This document shows positions 62,314 through 64,000 of a DNA stretch of 64,000 bases, one piece after another; position 1 is the stretch's first letter; every line of letters begins with the position of its first letter. The DNA comes from an uncultured Pelagibacteraceae bacterium (GTDB lineage Bacteria > Pseudomonadota > Alphaproteobacteria > Pelagibacterales > Pelagibacteraceae). The notes under the pieces were generated by a model. It was not told where the DNA came from and did no database searches. It saw only the letters and a program-made list of their open reading frames with translations. The translations under genes were made by a program, and so were the position numbers. The stretch is from NCBI GenBank assembly GCA_902561015.1, contig CACENB010000002.1, positions 1 to 64,000 on the forward strand. The letters are read 5' to 3'.

Positions 62314-63774
62314 ATGAATTCTATTGTGGTAGGCTCAGGTTTTGGTGGTATTGCTGCAGCTCTAAGATTAAAAGCTAAAGGTCATCAAGTAACATTAGTT
62401 GAAAAACATCCTGATCTTGGTGGTAGAGCAAGAGTTTTTAAAAAAAATGGTTTCACTTACGATGGTGGACCCACTGTTATTACTGCACCCTATTTAATTG
62501 ATGAATTATTCAAATTATTTAAAAAAGACTCAAAAAATTACATAGAACTTTCCCCTCTTAAAATTTGGTATCAATTTATTTTTGAAGATAACTCAAAATT
62601 TAATTACTCAGGTGATGAAACTGAAATGAAGAAACAAATTGCAGAAATTAGTAAAGATGATGTTGAGGGATACGAAAAATTAGTAAATTTTACAAAAAAG
62701 ATTTTTGACAAGGGTTTTTTAGAACTTGCGGATGTTCCTTTTGATAAACCTTTTTTTATGATGCGGCAACTTCCTTCACTTCTAAAACTTAAAAGTTATA
62801 AATCAGTTTATTCATTAGTTTCGTCTTTTATAAAAAATGAAAAACTAAGAAGAATGTTAAGCATGCATCCTCTTTTAGTTGGTGGAAATCCTTTTACAAC
62901 CACTTCTATTTATGGACTAATATTATATTTAGAGAAAAAATGGGGAATTCATTACTCAATGGGTGGGACAGGTAATATTATTAAAGGTTTTGAAAAACTT
63001 ATGAATGAAGTTGATATTAAAATCATAAAGGGCCATGAAGTAGAAAAAATTATTTCAAGCGGAAATAAAATAACTGGAGTCAGACTTGATAATGATACTA
63101 ATATTTTAGCTGATAATGTTATTTGTAATGCCGACCCACCTGCAGTTTATGAAAAGTTGCTTAATGGAAACTCAAAAAATTCAATCATGTTCAAATGGAA
63201 AAGAGAAAGGATGGAATACTCTATGGGGTTATTTGTTTATTATTTTGGAACAAAAAAAACTTACCAAAACGTTGAACATCACACAATAAAATTTGGAAAT
63301 AAGTATAAAGAACATCTCGATGACATATTTGAGAATAAAAAATTAAATGATGATATAAGTTATTATCTACATAGACCCTCTGCTACTGACAAAACTATGG
63401 CTCCTACTGGACAAGATTGTTTTTATGTTCTTGTTCCAGTTCCAAATAATCAATCTAAAATTAATTGGTCTATTCAGGGAGAAAAAATGAAAAATTTGGT
63501 AATTGAAAAAATGGAAAAAGATCTTATGCCAAACTTAAGAAAGAATATTGTTGAAGATTTTTATTTAACACCAGACTATTTCGAAAAAGATTTAAACACA
63601 AAGTATGGATCTGGCTTTTCAATTCAACCAAAATTTACACAATCCGCTTATTTTAGATTTCATAATAAATCTGAAATGTACGATGGACTCTATTTTGTTG
63701 GAGCTGGGACACATCCAGGGGCTGGTGTGCCTGGCGTACTATCTTCAGCTAAAGTGTTAGATAAAATTTTATAA
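62314..63774 (+). CDS. crtI: Phytoene desaturase
   Basis: VVGSGFGGIAAALRLKAKGHQVTLVEKHPDLGGRARVFKKNGFTYDGGPTVITAP; C-terminal YFVGAGTHPGAGVPGVLSSAKV. Confidence 0.95.
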   Translation: MNSIVVGSGFGGIAAALRLKAKGHQVTLVEKHPDLGGRARVFKKNGFTYDGGPTVITAPYLIDELFKLFKKDSKNYIELSPLKIWYQFIFEDNSKFNYSGDETEMKKQIAEISKDDVEGYEKLVNFTKKIFDKGFLELADVPFDKPFFMMRQLPSLLKLKSYKSVYSLVSSFIKNEKLRRMLSMHPLLVGGNPFTTTSIYGLILYLEKKWGIHYSMGGTGNIIKGFEKLMNEVDIKIIKGHEVEKIISSGNKITGVRLDNDTNILADNVICNADPPAVYEKLLNGNSKNSIMFKWKRERMEYSMGLFVYYFGTKKTYQNVEHHTIKFGNKYKEHLDDIFENKKLNDDISYYLHRPSATDKTMAPTGQDCFYVLVPVPNNQSKINWSIQGEKMKNLVIEKMEKDLMPNLRKNIVEDFYLTPDYFEKDLNTKYGSGFSIQPKFTQSAYFRFHNKSEMYDGLYFVGAGTHPGAGVPGVLSSAKVLDKIL

Positions 63775-64000
63775 TGTCTGATAAAAGTTACTTGTCTGTT
63801 TATGCTAAGTCATTTAGCTGGGCTGGTTTTTTTTTACCAGGAAAAACACTAAAAAAATGTTCTGTATTATACGATTTCTGTAGAGTTGCAGACAATATTG
63901 CAGACGATAAAGACGAAATAGAGGTCAAAAAAAAAAAATTTGCTAAATTTGAAAATGACTTCTATCAAAAAAAATTTGATAACCTTATTATAAAGAATAT
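63774..64000 (+). CDS. crtB: Phytoene synthase, truncated at window edge
   Basis: Translation MSDKSYLSVYAKSFSWAGFFLPGKTLKKCSVLYDFCRVADNIADDKDE; overlaps crtI stop by 1 nt. Confidence 0.88.
   Translation, partial: MSDKSYLSVYAKSFSWAGFFLPGKTLKKCSVLYDFCRVADNIADDKDEIEVKKKKFAKFENDFYQKKFDNLIIKN

Overview
The window is about 64 kb of very AT-rich, densely packed chromosome. Gene content and order look like a streamlined marine alphaproteobacterium of the SAR11/Pelagibacterales type (inference from family content, not a database match). Positions 1-22,100 hold an almost complete type IV pilus (T4P) locus: major pilin, PilC, PilB, secretin, PilP-like, PilO, a fused PilM-PilN, prepilin peptidase, PilY1, four minor pilins and PilT. 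It is interleaved with a STAS / RsbW-like kinase / GAF-SpoIIE phosphatase partner-switching set. Positions 22,500-64,000 are mostly housekeeping: trxB, aspC-like, uvrB, folM-like/folB, uvrC, pgsA, ilvE-like, a two-component system, lgt, prs, rplY, pth, ychF, cytochrome bc1, hemF, greA, CCA-adding enzyme, tRNA-Gln, ispE, rnhB, ccrM, mutY, smc, ATP synthase Fo, crtI and partial crtB. The main unexplained signals are: (1) eight copies of TCTAACACAA, four in each orientation and often 21-23 bp apart, in an unusually long spacer upstream of pilMN; (2) a shared motif, TGTCCAAAATGGGTTAA, upstream of all three T4P transcription units; (3) the PilM-PilN fusion with an extra N-terminal domain; (4) a PilY1 whose VWA domain is split by a propeller-like insert; (5) GANTC sites overlapping the predicted ccrM promoter; (6) an SMC with no recognisable hinge; (7) a pgeF-like gene with no AUG/GUG/UUG start; (8) rplY split at an A10 run. 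No CRISPR array, transposon or prophage was seen.
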